This document shows positions 1 to 8,463 of a stretch of 64,000 bases of DNA, in pieces (position 1 is the stretch's first letter; each line of letters starts with the position of its first letter). This DNA is from Cellulomonas_A sp047229345 (GTDB lineage Bacteria; Actinomycetota; Actinomycetes; Actinomycetales; Cellulomonadaceae): NCBI RefSeq assembly GCF_047229345.1, contig NZ_JBFTER010000001.1, positions 1-64,000 of the forward strand. Direction: 5' to 3'. Made by a program: the position numbers and the translations under genes. The notes beneath the pieces were generated by a model. That model made no database searches. It was not told the DNA's origin and worked only from the letters and a program-made list of their open reading frames with translations.

Positions 1-28
1 GCGCGCGGCCGCCCGGGCGCCACGGTCG

Positions 29-100
29 CCGGTCGCACCACGGCCGCCGGTCGCACCACGGCTGCCGGCCGCACCACGGCTGCCGGTCGCACCGCAGCCC
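29..100. repeat. 18-bp tandem repeat, four copies
   Basis: Four consecutive 18-bp units (29-46, 47-64, 65-82, 83-100) of the form CCGGTCGCACCACGGCTG differ at only a few bases. On the + strand this reads as a repeated hexapeptide AGRTTA. It could be the tail of a gene entering from outside the window or non-coding low-complexity DNA. No start codon is visible here, so no CDS is called. Confidence 0.8.
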
Positions 101-124
101 CCGGCTGCATGACGGCGGCCCCGG

Positions 125-757
125 TCAGACGACGGCGCCCGTGTCGTCGTCCGCGTCGTCGCGCCGGTGGGGCATCCGCCAGAGCAGCGCCGCGACGCCG
201 AGCACGAAGACGGCCGTCGCGGCCTGGATGATCGCGGCGGGGGCCGTGGGCCACGCCACGACGACCACGAGAAGGAAGATCGGCATCCCCGCGGCGGCGA
301 ACCACGCCATCGTCAGGAGCGGGTCGCCGCCCATCACGGGGCCGGGGTCGGGGGCGACGAAGTGCTCCTCGGCCTCGTCCGCCGCGTCGGCGGCGTCCAT
401 CTGGGTGGTCCCGTCCCACGACCGACCGGTGAGCTCGGGCGGCTCGTGCCGCTCGTGCTCGGCGTCGTCGGCGGCCGGACGGATGACGCGGGGGTCCGGG
501 ACCCCCGGGGCGACGGGGTAGGTTACGGCGGGACCCGCGGCCGTCCCGGTCGTGCTCGTGGGCCCGGACGTGCCGCCCACGGGGTCGTTCCCGCCGGTCA
601 GGTCGGCGACGATCGCCGCCCAGCGCTCGTCGTCGGTGGGCTCGCGGGGCGCGTCGGGGACGGGCTCGGGGGTGGCGCCACCGGTGCCCTCCGCGGTGCC
701 GGGAGTCGTCCCGGGATCGGGGACGGTGTCGTCGGGGTCGTCCGGGCGTGCGGCCAT
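125..757 (-). CDS. hypothetical membrane protein with disordered N-terminus
   Basis: This 210-residue protein is not recognised. Its first ~130 residues are rich in Pro, Asp, Glu, Gly and Thr and look disordered. Two hydrophobic segments follow near residues 150-170 and 173-192, separated by a short proline turn. A charged tail (RRDDADDDTGAVV) ends the protein. This is the layout of a small two-pass membrane protein with a long soluble N-terminus. It is divergent from the acyltransferase gene. A TAGAGT box lies 6 nt before the ATG, so the transcript is probably leaderless. No catalytic motif is visible. Confidence 0.75.
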   Translation of the reverse strand: MAARPDDPDDTVPDPGTTPGTAEGTGGATPEPVPDAPREPTDDERWAAIVADLTGGNDPVGGTSGPTSTTGTAAGPAVTYPVAPGVPDPRVIRPAADDAEHERHEPPELTGRSWDGTTQMDAADAADEAEEHFVAPDPGPVMGGDPLLTMAWFAAAGMPIFLLVVVVAWPTAPAAIIQAATAVFVLGVAALLWRMPHRRDDADDDTGAVV

Positions 758-763
758 GAGAGC

Positions 764-773
764 ACTCTAGAGT
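764..773. promoter_or_regulatory. palindromic divergent -10 element
   Basis: The palindrome ACTCTAGAGT contains a TAGAGT (TAnnnT) box on each strand. On the - strand it sits 6 nt before the ATG at 757, consistent with a leaderless transcript. On the + strand it would start transcription near 780, giving the acyltransferase a ~50-nt leader. No clear -35 is seen. Inference from spacing only. Confidence 0.5.
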
Positions 774-833
774 CGGACATGCGGTGCGGGCCGCGCGGGA
801 CATCCCCGGGCGGCGTGGTCGAGAGGTGGCAGC

Positions 834-1631
834 TTGTTCTACTGGTTGATGAAGCGGGTCATGGTGGGTCCGCTCCTGCACCTCGTCTTCCGCCCCTGGG
901 TCCGTGGCGCGGAGAACGTGCCGAGCGAGGGCGCCGCGATCCTCGCGAGCAACCACCTGGCGGTGATCGACTCGTTCGTGCTGCCCCTCGTGCTCGACCG
1001 CGAGATCGTCTTCATCGGCAAGTCCGAGTACTTCACCGGGACCGGCATGAAGGGGCGCCTCAAGGCCGGCTTCTTCCGTGGGGTCGGGACCATCCCCGTC
1101 GACCGCTCGGGCGGCAAGGCGAGCGAGGCCGCGCTGCGCACCGGGCTGAACCGGCTGCGCGAGGGCGGGCTGTTCGGCATCTACCCCGAGGGCACGCGCA
1201 GCCCCGACGGCCGCCTGTACCGCGGCAAGACGGGCGTCGCGCGCCTCGCGCTCGAGTCCGGGGCGCCCGTCGTCCCCGTCGTCATGGTGGGCACCGACGT
1301 CGCGCAGCCGCTCGGCCGGGTCATCCCCAAGCCGGTGCGCCTCGGCGTCGTGATCGGTGAGCCGCTCGACTTCAGCCGGTACCGCGGCATGGAGAACGAC
1401 CGCTTCATCCTGCGGTCGGTGACCGACGAGATCATGTACGCGCTCATGAGCCTGTCCGGCCAGGAGTACGTCGACGTGTACGCCGCGACGCAGAAGGCCC
1501 GGATCGCGACGGGTCACCCCGCGGCGGCGCCCGTGGCCGAGTCCGGCCCGACGGCGCCCGGCGGCCGGCCCGCCCCCGACGTCCAGGTGCCGGGACCGCC
1601 CGAGGACGAGGCGAGCGCGTCAGTAGGATGA
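834..1631 (+). CDS. plsC: 1-acylglycerol-3-phosphate O-acyltransferase family protein
   Basis: Transfers an acyl chain from acyl-CoA or acyl-ACP to lysophosphatidic acid in phospholipid synthesis at the membrane. The PlsC motifs are all present: NHxxxxD (N40-H41...D46), the GKSEYF and FFRGVGTIPVDR blocks, and YPEGTRSPDG. The 265-residue length fits the family. The last ~45 residues are a Pro/Ala-rich tail without homology signal. The start is a TTG giving MFYWLMKRVMVGPLL; a start at the ATG nine codons further in is possible. M. tuberculosis has a homologue (Rv2182c) near its class II DAHP synthase, as here. Confidence 0.85.
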   Translation: MFYWLMKRVMVGPLLHLVFRPWVRGAENVPSEGAAILASNHLAVIDSFVLPLVLDREIVFIGKSEYFTGTGMKGRLKAGFFRGVGTIPVDRSGGKASEAALRTGLNRLREGGLFGIYPEGTRSPDGRLYRGKTGVARLALESGAPVVPVVMVGTDVAQPLGRVIPKPVRLGVVIGEPLDFSRYRGMENDRFILRSVTDEIMYALMSLSGQEYVDVYAATQKARIATGHPAAAPVAESGPTAPGGRPAPDVQVPGPPEDEASASVG

Positions 1632-1776
1632 TCCGGTCGGCGTCCGGGGCCTCCCGGGCCGGCGCCGATCGACCAGTCCCGCCGTCACGAACCCGGACCT
1701 TGGGCCCGACGACGGGCCACCGGGACGCCCCACCCTGTGGGCGCCAGCTGTGCAGAAACAACGAGAGGTGTGTCTC

Positions 1777-2997
1777 ATGTCGGTTCGTCGCGTCGCGCTC
1801 CTGACCGCAGGCGGCTTCGCCCCGTGCCTGTCCTCGGCCGTCGGTGGCCTCATCGAGCGGTACACCGAGATCGCGCCCGAGATCGAGATCATCGCCTACC
1901 AGCACGGCTACCACGGGCTCCTGCGGGGCGACAAGATCGTCGTCGACGCCGAGGCCCGCGCGAAGGCCGGCCTCCTGCACCGCTTCGGCGGCTCCCCGAT
2001 CGGCAACTCGCGCGTCAAGCTGACGAACGCCGCCGACTGCGTCAAGCGCGGGCTCGTCCAGGAGGGCCAGAACCCCCTGCACGTCGCGGCCGAGCAGCTC
2101 AAGGCCGACGGCGTCGACGTCCTGCACACCATCGGCGGCGACGACACGAACACGACCGCGGCGGACCTCGCGGCGTTCCTCGAGGAGAACGGCTACCACC
2201 TGACGGTCGTCGGCCTCCCGAAGACGATCGACAACGACGTCGTCCCGATCAAGCAGTCGCTCGGCGCCTGGACCGCGGCCGAGGAGGCCGCCGGCTTCGC
2301 GGCCAACGTCATCGGCGAGCACCGCTCGGGACCGCGCATGCTGATCGTGCACGAGGTCATGGGACGGCACTGCGGCTGGCTCACCGCAGCGGCGGCCGCG
2401 GAGTACCGGAAGTGGCTCGACGCGCAGGAGTGGGTGCCGAGCCTCGGCCTGACGCGGGAGCGCTGGGACATCCACGCGGTGTTCCTGCCCGAGCTCGCGC
2501 TCGACATCGACGCCGAGGCGGCGCGCCTCAAGACGATCATGGACGAGCAGGGCAACGTCAACATCTTCCTGTCGGAGGGTGCGGGCATGCACGAGATCGT
2601 CGAGCAGCTCGAGGCGTCCGGCGCCGAGGTCCCGCGCGACCCGTTCGGCCACGTCAAGCTCGACACGATCAACCCGGGCCAGTGGTTCGCGAAGCAGTTC
2701 GCCGAGAAGCTGGGCGCCGAGAAGGTCATGGTCCAGAAGTCGGGCTACTACTCGCGCGCCGCCGCGGCGAACGCCGAGGACCTGCGCCTCATCAAGTCGA
2801 TGACGGACCTGGCGGTCGAGGCCGCGCTCAAGGGCGACTCGGGCGTCATCGGCCACGACGAGGAGGACGGCGACCGGCTCAAGGCCATCGCGTTCCCCCG
2901 CATCGCGGGCGGCAAGGCGTTCGACGTGTCGCAGGAGTGGTTCGGTGCGCTGCTCGCCGACATCGGCCAGCCGCTCGTGCCCGGCGGCCACTCGTGA
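1777..2997 (+). CDS. pfp: pyrophosphate-dependent 6-phosphofructokinase
   Basis: Phosphorylates fructose 6-phosphate in the cytoplasm (glycolysis), probably reversibly with PPi. The phosphate-donor loop reads GGDDT (G120-T124), with Asp where ATP-dependent enzymes have Gly (GGDGS), and the next motif is PKTIDND (148-154) with Lys. Both are the classical signature of PPi use. The sugar-binding MGRHCGW motif follows. The chosen ATG at 1777 has GAGAGG 8 nt upstream and gives 406 residues; an upstream in-frame GTG at 1750 lacks such a site. The stop overlaps the GTG start of the DAHP synthase, so the two are translationally coupled. Confidence 0.93.
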   Translation: MSVRRVALLTAGGFAPCLSSAVGGLIERYTEIAPEIEIIAYQHGYHGLLRGDKIVVDAEARAKAGLLHRFGGSPIGNSRVKLTNAADCVKRGLVQEGQNPLHVAAEQLKADGVDVLHTIGGDDTNTTAADLAAFLEENGYHLTVVGLPKTIDNDVVPIKQSLGAWTAAEEAAGFAANVIGEHRSGPRMLIVHEVMGRHCGWLTAAAAAEYRKWLDAQEWVPSLGLTRERWDIHAVFLPELALDIDAEAARLKTIMDEQGNVNIFLSEGAGMHEIVEQLEASGAEVPRDPFGHVKLDTINPGQWFAKQFAEKLGAEKVMVQKSGYYSRAAAANAEDLRLIKSMTDLAVEAALKGDSGVIGHDEEDGDRLKAIAFPRIAGGKAFDVSQEWFGALLADIGQPLVPGGHS

Positions 2998-4346
2998 CCG
3001 TCGAGGCGGACCCGCAGGTGGTCGCGGGGCTCGACCACTGGCGTGAGCTCGTCGCGACGCAGCAGCCGCGCTGGCCGGACGCCGCGGACCTCGCGCGCGT
3101 CACGGACCGGCTGTCCGCCGTTCCGCCGCTGGTGTTCGCGGGGGAGTCCGACGCGCTGCGGGCCCAGCTCGCCGCCGCGGGCCGCGGCGAGGCGTTCCTG
3201 CTCCAGGGCGGGGACTGCGCCGAGACGTTCGCCGACGCGACCGCGGACAACATCCGCAACAAGATCAAGACGATCCTGCAGATGGCCGTCGTGCTGACGT
3301 ACGGCGCGAGCCTGCCGGTGATCAAGATGGGCCGCATGGCGGGGCAGTACGCCAAGCCGCGCAGCTCGGACTCCGAGACGCGCGACGGGGTGACGCTGCC
3401 GGCGTTCCGCGGCGACATCATCAACGGCTACGAGTTCACGCCCGAGGCCCGCGTGCCGAACCCCGAGCGCCTGCTCGAGGCGTACCACACGTCGGCCTCG
3501 ACGCTGAACCTGATCCGTGCGTTCACGACGGGCGGCTTCGCGTCGCTGCTGCGCGTGCACGAGTGGAACCGCGGGTTCACGGCGAACCCGGCGTACGCGC
3601 GCTACGAGGAGATCGCCGCGGAGATCGACCGCGCGATCCGCTTCATGGCGGCGTGCGGCGCCGACTTCGACGCGCTGCGCACGGTCGACTTCTTCTCGAG
3701 CCACGAGGGTCTGCTGCTCGACTACGAGCGTCCGCTCACGCGCATCGACTCGCGCACCGGGCTGCCCTACGACTGCTCGGCGCACTTCCTGTGGGTCGGG
3801 GAGCGGACGCGTCAGCTCGACGGGGCGCACGTCGACTACTTCTCGCGCGTGCAGAACCCGATCGGCGTGAAGCTCGGCCCCACCAGCACGGGGGACGACG
3901 CGCTCGCGCTCATGGACAAGCTCAACCCGACGGCCGAGCCCGGCCGGCTCACCTTCATCACGCGCATGGGCGCCGGCAAGATCCGCGACCTGCTCCCCGC
4001 GCTCGTGGAGAAGGTCGCAGCCGACGGCCGCCCCGTCACCTGGGTATGCGACCCCATGCACGGCAACGGCATCACGTCGGCGAGCGGGTACAAGACGCGG
4101 CGGTTCTCGGACGTCATGGACGAGGTCGCCGGGTTCTTCGAGGTGCACCGGGCGCTCGGCACCGTCCCGGGCGGCCTGCACATCGAGCTCACCGGCGACG
4201 ACGTCACCGAGGTGCTCGGCGGGTCCGAGGAGATCGACGACGAGGGCCTCGGGCGGCGCTACGAGACCCTCGTGGACCCGCGCCTGAACCACCAGCAGTC
4301 GCTCGAGCTCGCGTTCCAGGTCGTGGAGCTGCTCCGCAAGGCGTGA
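2994..4346 (+). CDS. aroG: class II 3-deoxy-7-phosphoheptulonate (DAHP) synthase
   Basis: First step of the shikimate pathway: condenses phosphoenolpyruvate and erythrose 4-phosphate. The 450-residue protein shows plant-type class II features: LLQGGDCAETF, KIKTILQMAVVLTYGASLPVIKMGRMAGQYAKPRS (interrupted here only for reference as a conserved block), HEGLLLDYE, WVGERTR, and WVCDPMHGNG near the C-terminus. The GTG start lies in a GTGA overlap with the stop of the phosphofructokinase gene, so the genes form one operon that links glycolytic flux to aromatic synthesis. A strong hairpin terminator follows the stop. Confidence 0.95.
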   Translation: MTVEADPQVVAGLDHWRELVATQQPRWPDAADLARVTDRLSAVPPLVFAGESDALRAQLAAAGRGEAFLLQGGDCAETFADATADNIRNKIKTILQMAVVLTYGASLPVIKMGRMAGQYAKPRSSDSETRDGVTLPAFRGDIINGYEFTPEARVPNPERLLEAYHTSASTLNLIRAFTTGGFASLLRVHEWNRGFTANPAYARYEEIAAEIDRAIRFMAACGADFDALRTVDFFSSHEGLLLDYERPLTRIDSRTGLPYDCSAHFLWVGERTRQLDGAHVDYFSRVQNPIGVKLGPTSTGDDALALMDKLNPTAEPGRLTFITRMGAGKIRDLLPALVEKVAADGRPVTWVCDPMHGNGITSASGYKTRRFSDVMDEVAGFFEVHRALGTVPGGLHIELTGDDVTEVLGGSEEIDDEGLGRRYETLVDPRLNHQQSLELAFQVVELLRKA

Positions 4347-4369
4347 GGTCCGGCCCTCCGGTCGTGACG

Positions 4370-4400
4370 ACGGCGCGTGACCCGACGGGTCACGCGCCGT
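4370..4400 (+). terminator. intrinsic-type hairpin after DAHP synthase
   Basis: A perfect 14-bp stem (4370-4383 with 4387-4400) closes a 3-nt GAC loop, followed by TCTCG. It lies 24 bp after the aroG stop and before the convergent kinase gene. It lacks a real U-tract, as is usual in high-GC actinobacteria. Confidence 0.75.
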
Positions 4401-4512
4401 TCTCGTGCGCGGGCGGCGCTGGCGGCGGCGCCGTGCGCCGTGCGCGCGTTCCGGTGCCGGACGTCCGAGGTGGGGCGTCACCCGTCAGGCGTGGGACGTC
4501 AGACGTCCGGCG

Positions 4513-6525
4513 TCAGACGACGGTCAGGGTGATGGTGCTGCCCTTGGGGACCTTCTCGCCGGCGGGGGTGCTCTGCGAGCGCACGGTGCCGAAGATGCCG
4601 CCGAGCACGTTCTCCCGCTTCACGGCGAACCCGAGGGCCTTGAGCGCCGCCTCGGCCTCGCCGAACTGCTTGCCGGTGAGGTCGGGGACCGCGACGGGCT
4701 CGGGGCCCTGCGACACCGTGATCGTCACCGTGTCGGTCCGGTGCCCGGCGGTCCCGGCCTTCGGCTCCTGGGCGATCACCTTCCCCGCGGGGGCGGTGTC
4801 GGACCACGCGGGGACCGCCTCGGGCGCGAGCCCGGCGTCCGTGAGCTGCGTCGTGGCCTCGTCCTGGCTCGCGCCGACGACCGAGAAGATCGTCACCGGG
4901 GCGGGGCCGTCGGACAGCGTGAGCACGACGGACGAGCCGCGCTCGACCTGCTGGCCGGGCTCGGCCGACGCCTCGAGCACCGAGCCGAGCGGCGCGCTGT
5001 CGTCGTAGTGGTCCTCGCCCGGGGCGTACTCGGCGACGAGGTCGGCCGCCTCGAGCGCGGCCTGCGCGTCGGCCTGCATCGCCCCGACGAGCCCCTCCGG
5101 CACGGCGACGAGGTCCGGGCCCTTCGACACGGAGAACGTCACGGAGCCGTCCTTGCGGATCCGGTCCCCGGGAGCCGGGTCGCTCGCGAACACCGCGCCG
5201 ACCGGGGCGGCACTGTCGAACGCGTCGACCGGCTTCCCTTCGAGCCCGTGCTCCTCGAGCGTCGCGAGCGCCTCGTCGCGCGTGAGGCTCATCAGCTCCG
5301 GGACGCGTGTGTAGGCGCCGGGGCCGGACGTCATGTACCACCACGCACCGGCGGCGGCGAGCACCACGAGCAGCGCGGTGACGACCAGCCACCGCCGTCG
5401 CCGGCCGGTGGGCCGGTCCGCGCCGGGCGGTGCGCCGTCGTGCCGGGTCGACGCCACGGTGCTGCGCAGCCCGGTGCCGATCGGCAGGGCCACGGTGCGG
5501 CCGGCCTCCGCGACGTCGAGCCGGGTCGTCTCGTCCTCGCGGCGCGCGGCGTCGAGCCCCGCGGACGTCTCGCCGGTCGCGAGGTCGTCGTCCTCCGCGG
5601 GCCGGGGGTCCGTCGCGCTCGGCAGGGTGATCGTGGGCGCGACCTCGGCCGCCCGGGCGAGCGTCGGCCCGTCGAGCGTCGCGCGCGTCCGGCGCAGCTG
5701 GTCGAGCGCCGCGGCCGCGTCCACCGGTCGGTCCTCGGGCTCGCGCGCCGCGAGCGCGGTGACGAGCTCGTCGACCTCGACGGGAAGCCACCGGACGAGG
5801 TCCGACGGTGCCGGGACGTCGGAGTTCACGTGCTGGAACGCGACCTGGATCGGCGTCTCGCCCGTGAAGGGCTGACGGCCGGTGAGCATCTCGTAGAGCA
5901 GGATCCCGGCGGCGTACACGTCGGTGCGCGCGTCGCTCGCGCCGCGCGTCACGAGCTCGGGAGCGAGGTAGGCGACCGTCCCGAGCACCGTGCCGGTCGT
6001 CGTCGAGGTCACCTCGGTCACCGCGCGCGCGAGCCCGAAGTCGGCGAGCTTGACGCGGCCGTCGACCGCGATGAGGACGTTCTCGGGCTTGATGTCCCGG
6101 TGCACGAGGCCGACGCGGTGCGCGGCTCCGAGGGCGTCGAGCACGCGCTCGAGGATCCCGAGCGCGTCGCCGACGGTCAGCGCGCCGCGCTCGGCGAGGT
6201 GGCGGCGCAGGTTGGTGCCGTCGACGTACTCCATCGTGAGGTAGCTGGTCTCGCCGTCGACGCCCTGGTCGAGCACGCCGACGAGCCCGGGGTGCGTGAG
6301 ACGGGCCGCGGCGCGGGCCTCCCGGCGGAAGCGCGCGACGAAGTCCGAGCCGGCGCCGCCCTCGGCGAGGTGCGGGTGCATGACCTTGAGCGCGACGTCC
6401 CGGTCGAGGCGCCGGTCGACGGCGAGGTACACCGTCGCCATGCCGCCCCGGGCGATCCGGGAGACGACCTCGTACCGCCCGTCGACCAGGCGGCCCACGA
6501 GCGGATCGGTGACGGTGGCTCCCAC
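4513..6525 (-). CDS. pknL: Ser/Thr protein kinase with PASTA repeats (PknL-like)
   Basis: Membrane-spanning Hanks-type kinase of 670 residues. The kinase domain (~15-275) has GxGxxA-like IARGGMATVYLA, VALKV, the catalytic HRDIKPEN (~140) and DFGLA (~160). A juxtamembrane Pro/Asp/Thr-rich region precedes one membrane helix (~377-397). About four extracellular PASTA repeats (~405-670) then bind peptidoglycan or muropeptides by family knowledge. It sits beside an aroG gene, an Rv2175c-like gene and a prenyl synthetase, the same company kept by pknL in M. tuberculosis; the M. tuberculosis PknL itself lacks PASTA repeats, so the extracellular part differs. TAGACT lies 7 nt before the GTG start, suggesting a leaderless mRNA. 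Confidence 0.92.
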   Translation of the reverse strand: MGATVTDPLVGRLVDGRYEVVSRIARGGMATVYLAVDRRLDRDVALKVMHPHLAEGGAGSDFVARFRREARAAARLTHPGLVGVLDQGVDGETSYLTMEYVDGTNLRRHLAERGALTVGDALGILERVLDALGAAHRVGLVHRDIKPENVLIAVDGRVKLADFGLARAVTEVTSTTTGTVLGTVAYLAPELVTRGASDARTDVYAAGILLYEMLTGRQPFTGETPIQVAFQHVNSDVPAPSDLVRWLPVEVDELVTALAAREPEDRPVDAAAALDQLRRTRATLDGPTLARAAEVAPTITLPSATDPRPAEDDDLATGETSAGLDAARREDETTRLDVAEAGRTVALPIGTGLRSTVASTRHDGAPPGADRPTGRRRRWLVVTALLVVLAAAGAWWYMTSGPGAYTRVPELMSLTRDEALATLEEHGLEGKPVDAFDSAAPVGAVFASDPAPGDRIRKDGSVTFSVSKGPDLVAVPEGLVGAMQADAQAALEAADLVAEYAPGEDHYDDSAPLGSVLEASAEPGQQVERGSSVVLTLSDGPAPVTIFSVVGASQDEATTQLTDAGLAPEAVPAWSDTAPAGKVIAQEPKAGTAGHRTDTVTITVSQGPEPVAVPDLTGKQFGEAEAALKALGFAVKRENVLGGIFGTVRSQSTPAGEKVPKGSTITLTVV

Positions 6526-6532
6526 GCGGGTG

Positions 6533-6538
6533 AGTCTA
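6533..6538 (-). promoter_or_regulatory. -10 box for a leaderless kinase transcript
   Basis: TAGACT on the - strand is followed by 7 nt and then the GTG start of the PASTA kinase. This fits the TAnnnT-N6/7-RTG layout of leaderless actinobacterial promoters. No -35 was recognised. Confidence 0.5.
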
Positions 6539-6573
6539 CGGTCGCCGTGCCCTCACATCGTGGAGGCCGCGCC

Positions 6574-7818
6574 TCAGCGGAAGCGCGTCATGTGCGTCTG
6601 GATGTTCGCGACGTAGCGGCGCGTGTCGGCGTACATGCCGTTGCGCTGCACGGAGGACGCGCCCTGGTAGTAGCCGGCGATCGCGGTGGGCAGGTCGGGG
6701 CTCGTCCGCACGAGCGAGCGGAGGATGGCGACGCCCGCGACGACGTTGTCGTCCGGGTTCAGCAGGTCCAGCCTGCGCCCGACGAGCTGCGAGGCCCACT
6801 CCCCGGACGACGGGATGACCTGCATCGTGCCGATCGCGTTCGCAGGGGACACCGACGTGTGGTTGAAGCCGGACTCCTGGAAGGCGACGGCCTGCGCGAG
6901 CGAGGCGTCCACGCCCATCGAGCGCGCCGTCGCGGCGACCTTCGCCTGCATCTCGGCCTTCGAGGGGACCCCGGCAGCCAGCAGGGTGGCCTTGTTCGCG
7001 TTGGCGGCGGCCACGACGGGGCTCGCGTAGGTGCGCCCCGCGAACGTGTTCCCGACGAGCTGCGCGGCCGGGGCGGCGGCCGCGGGTGCTGCCGCGCCGG
7101 GGACGGCGAGCTTCTGCCCGACGCGGATGAACGCACGCTTGTCGAGGCCGTTCGCGCCCACGATGGCCTGGACCGTGGTGCCGTAGCGCTTCGCGATGCT
7201 CGAGACGGTCTCGCCGGAGCCGACCGTGTGCGTCGCCGCCGCCGCCGCGGCGGAGGCGGCGGCGGCCGGCGCTGCCGGAGCGGGCGCGGACTGCGCGGCA
7301 CCGGGGACCGTGAGCGTCTGGCCGGCACGGACGAACGCCCGCGAGTCGAGGCCGTTCGCGCTGACGATCGCGGCCACCGTCGTGCCGTAGCGCTTCGCGA
7401 CGTGCGACACCGTCTCGCCGCGCGCGACCGTGTGCGTCGCAGCGGCCGGGGCGGCAGCGGCGGGGGCCGCCGCAGGAGCCGGGGCGGCTGCCGTGGAGCC
7501 GGTCGGGATGACGAGCTTCTGCCCGATGCGGATGTGGGAGGCGTCGGCGAGGGCGTTCGCGCGGGCGAGTGCCGCGACGGTGGTCCCGGTGCGCGTCGCG
7601 ATGTGGCTCACGGTGTCGCCGCTGCGGACCGTGTACTGCTCGTCGGCGTGCGCGGCGCTCGCCGAGGCGGCGACCGCGGCGGCGGCCAGCACGAGCGTCG
7701 CACCGGTGCCGGTCCCCACGCGGCGCACGAGTCGGGGGTCGATGCGCTGCGGGCGGGGCCGCGCGTCGACCGTGCGCGGACGTGGCGCGGCGGACGGGGC
7801 GGTGGCGTGCTGCGTCAT
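6574..7818 (-). CDS. secreted LysM-repeat lytic transglycosylase
   Basis: Cell-wall enzyme expected to cleave peptidoglycan glycan strands. The 414-residue protein has a basic N-terminus, a hydrophobic stretch and AxA-type cleavage (SASAAHA-DEQ) near residue 57. Three LysM repeats follow (~60-105, ~125-170, ~190-235), joined by Ala/Pro-rich linkers. A C-terminal SLT/lysozyme-like domain (~275-414) carries the catalytic Glu in FQESGFN and the AIGTMQVIP and YYQG motifs. The ATG at 7818 fits the signal peptide; reading further upstream is not supported. It lies between the PASTA kinase and the divergent Rv2175c-like gene, a context that fits kinase-controlled wall remodelling (inference). Confidence 0.9.
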   Translation of the reverse strand: MTQHATAPSAAPRPRTVDARPRPQRIDPRLVRRVGTGTGATLVLAAAAVAASASAAHADEQYTVRSGDTVSHIATRTGTTVAALARANALADASHIRIGQKLVIPTGSTAAAPAPAAAPAAAAPAAATHTVARGETVSHVAKRYGTTVAAIVSANGLDSRAFVRAGQTLTVPGAAQSAPAPAAPAAAASAAAAAATHTVGSGETVSSIAKRYGTTVQAIVGANGLDKRAFIRVGQKLAVPGAAAPAAAAPAAQLVGNTFAGRTYASPVVAAANANKATLLAAGVPSKAEMQAKVAATARSMGVDASLAQAVAFQESGFNHTSVSPANAIGTMQVIPSSGEWASQLVGRRLDLLNPDDNVVAGVAILRSLVRTSPDLPTAIAGYYQGASSVQRNGMYADTRRYVANIQTHMTRFR

Positions 7819-7968
7819 GTCGACCTCGTGTGGCAGATGTGATGGATGGTGCCTGTGTGACTCGTGTGACTCGACTGCGAACGTAACCCAGGGAATGCGG
7901 GCGCGAAAGCGCCGTGCCGGAATTACGGCATTGTCATTTCCGCGCATACGGGTGATCTCCGGGGTGCG

Positions 7969-7974
7969 TACCCT
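7969..7974 (+). promoter_or_regulatory. -10 box for leaderless Rv2175c-like gene
   Basis: TACCCT lies 6 nt before the GTG at 7981. The spacing matches leaderless transcription and favours 7981 over the in-frame GTG at 7975. Confidence 0.5.
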
Positions 7975-7980
7975 GTGGCG

Positions 7981-8400
7981 GTGACTGAATCCACACCACT
8001 CGACCAGCTCGTCGGCTCCTGGCTGCCGCTGCCCGACGTCGCGGAACGCCTGGGCCTCGACGTGGGCAAGGTCCGCCGGCTCCTGCAGGAGGGGCGGATC
8101 GCTGCGGTCCGCCGCGGCGACCCGCGCGTCCTGTCCGTCCCGGAGGCGTTCCTGGTCCCGAGCCACCTCGCCAACCCGTCCGCGCCGTCGCGCGAGACCA
8201 CCGGTCCGGACGCCCCGGAGTGGACCGTGCTCGCCGCGCTCCAGGGCACGTTCACGCTGCTGGCCGACGCGGGGTTCGACGACGAGGAGGCGGTCGCCTG
8301 GCTCTTCACGCACGACGACTCGCTCGGCGCGACGCCGATCGAGGCGCTGCGCACCGGCCACAAGACCGCCGTCCGCCGTCAGGCCCAGGCGCTGCTCTAG
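7981..8400 (+). CDS. Rv2175c-like DNA-binding protein
   Basis: A 139-residue protein. Its N-terminal half (WLPLPDVAERLGLDVGKVRRLLQEGRIAAVRRG) is a winged-helix/MerR-like helix-turn-helix. The C-terminal half (TVLAALQGTFTLLADAGFDDEEAVAWLFTHDDSLGATPIEALRTGHKTAVRRQAQAL) matches the arrangement of M. tuberculosis Rv2175c, a DNA-binding substrate of PknL. The neighbouring PknL-like kinase makes the same relationship likely here, although the phosphorylated Thr was not located with certainty. The start is either this GTG or the one 6 nt upstream. Confidence 0.8.
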   Translation: MTESTPLDQLVGSWLPLPDVAERLGLDVGKVRRLLQEGRIAAVRRGDPRVLSVPEAFLVPSHLANPSAPSRETTGPDAPEWTVLAALQGTFTLLADAGFDDEEAVAWLFTHDDSLGATPIEALRTGHKTAVRRQAQALL

Positions 8401-8463
8401 GCCGCGGCGCCCGGTCCCGGCCCGAGGCCCGGCGGCCCGGGCGGCGCGAGGAGGTGCCGGTGC

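Noticed and set aside
1444..4481. Long reverse-strand and third-frame open frames across the pfp-aroG region, including an 869-codon frame
   Set aside because: They are GC-driven shadow frames. Translations are Arg/Ala/Gly-rich without family motifs, and the real genes are in the other frames. The 869-codon frame is only the DAHP synthase with a spurious upstream extension.
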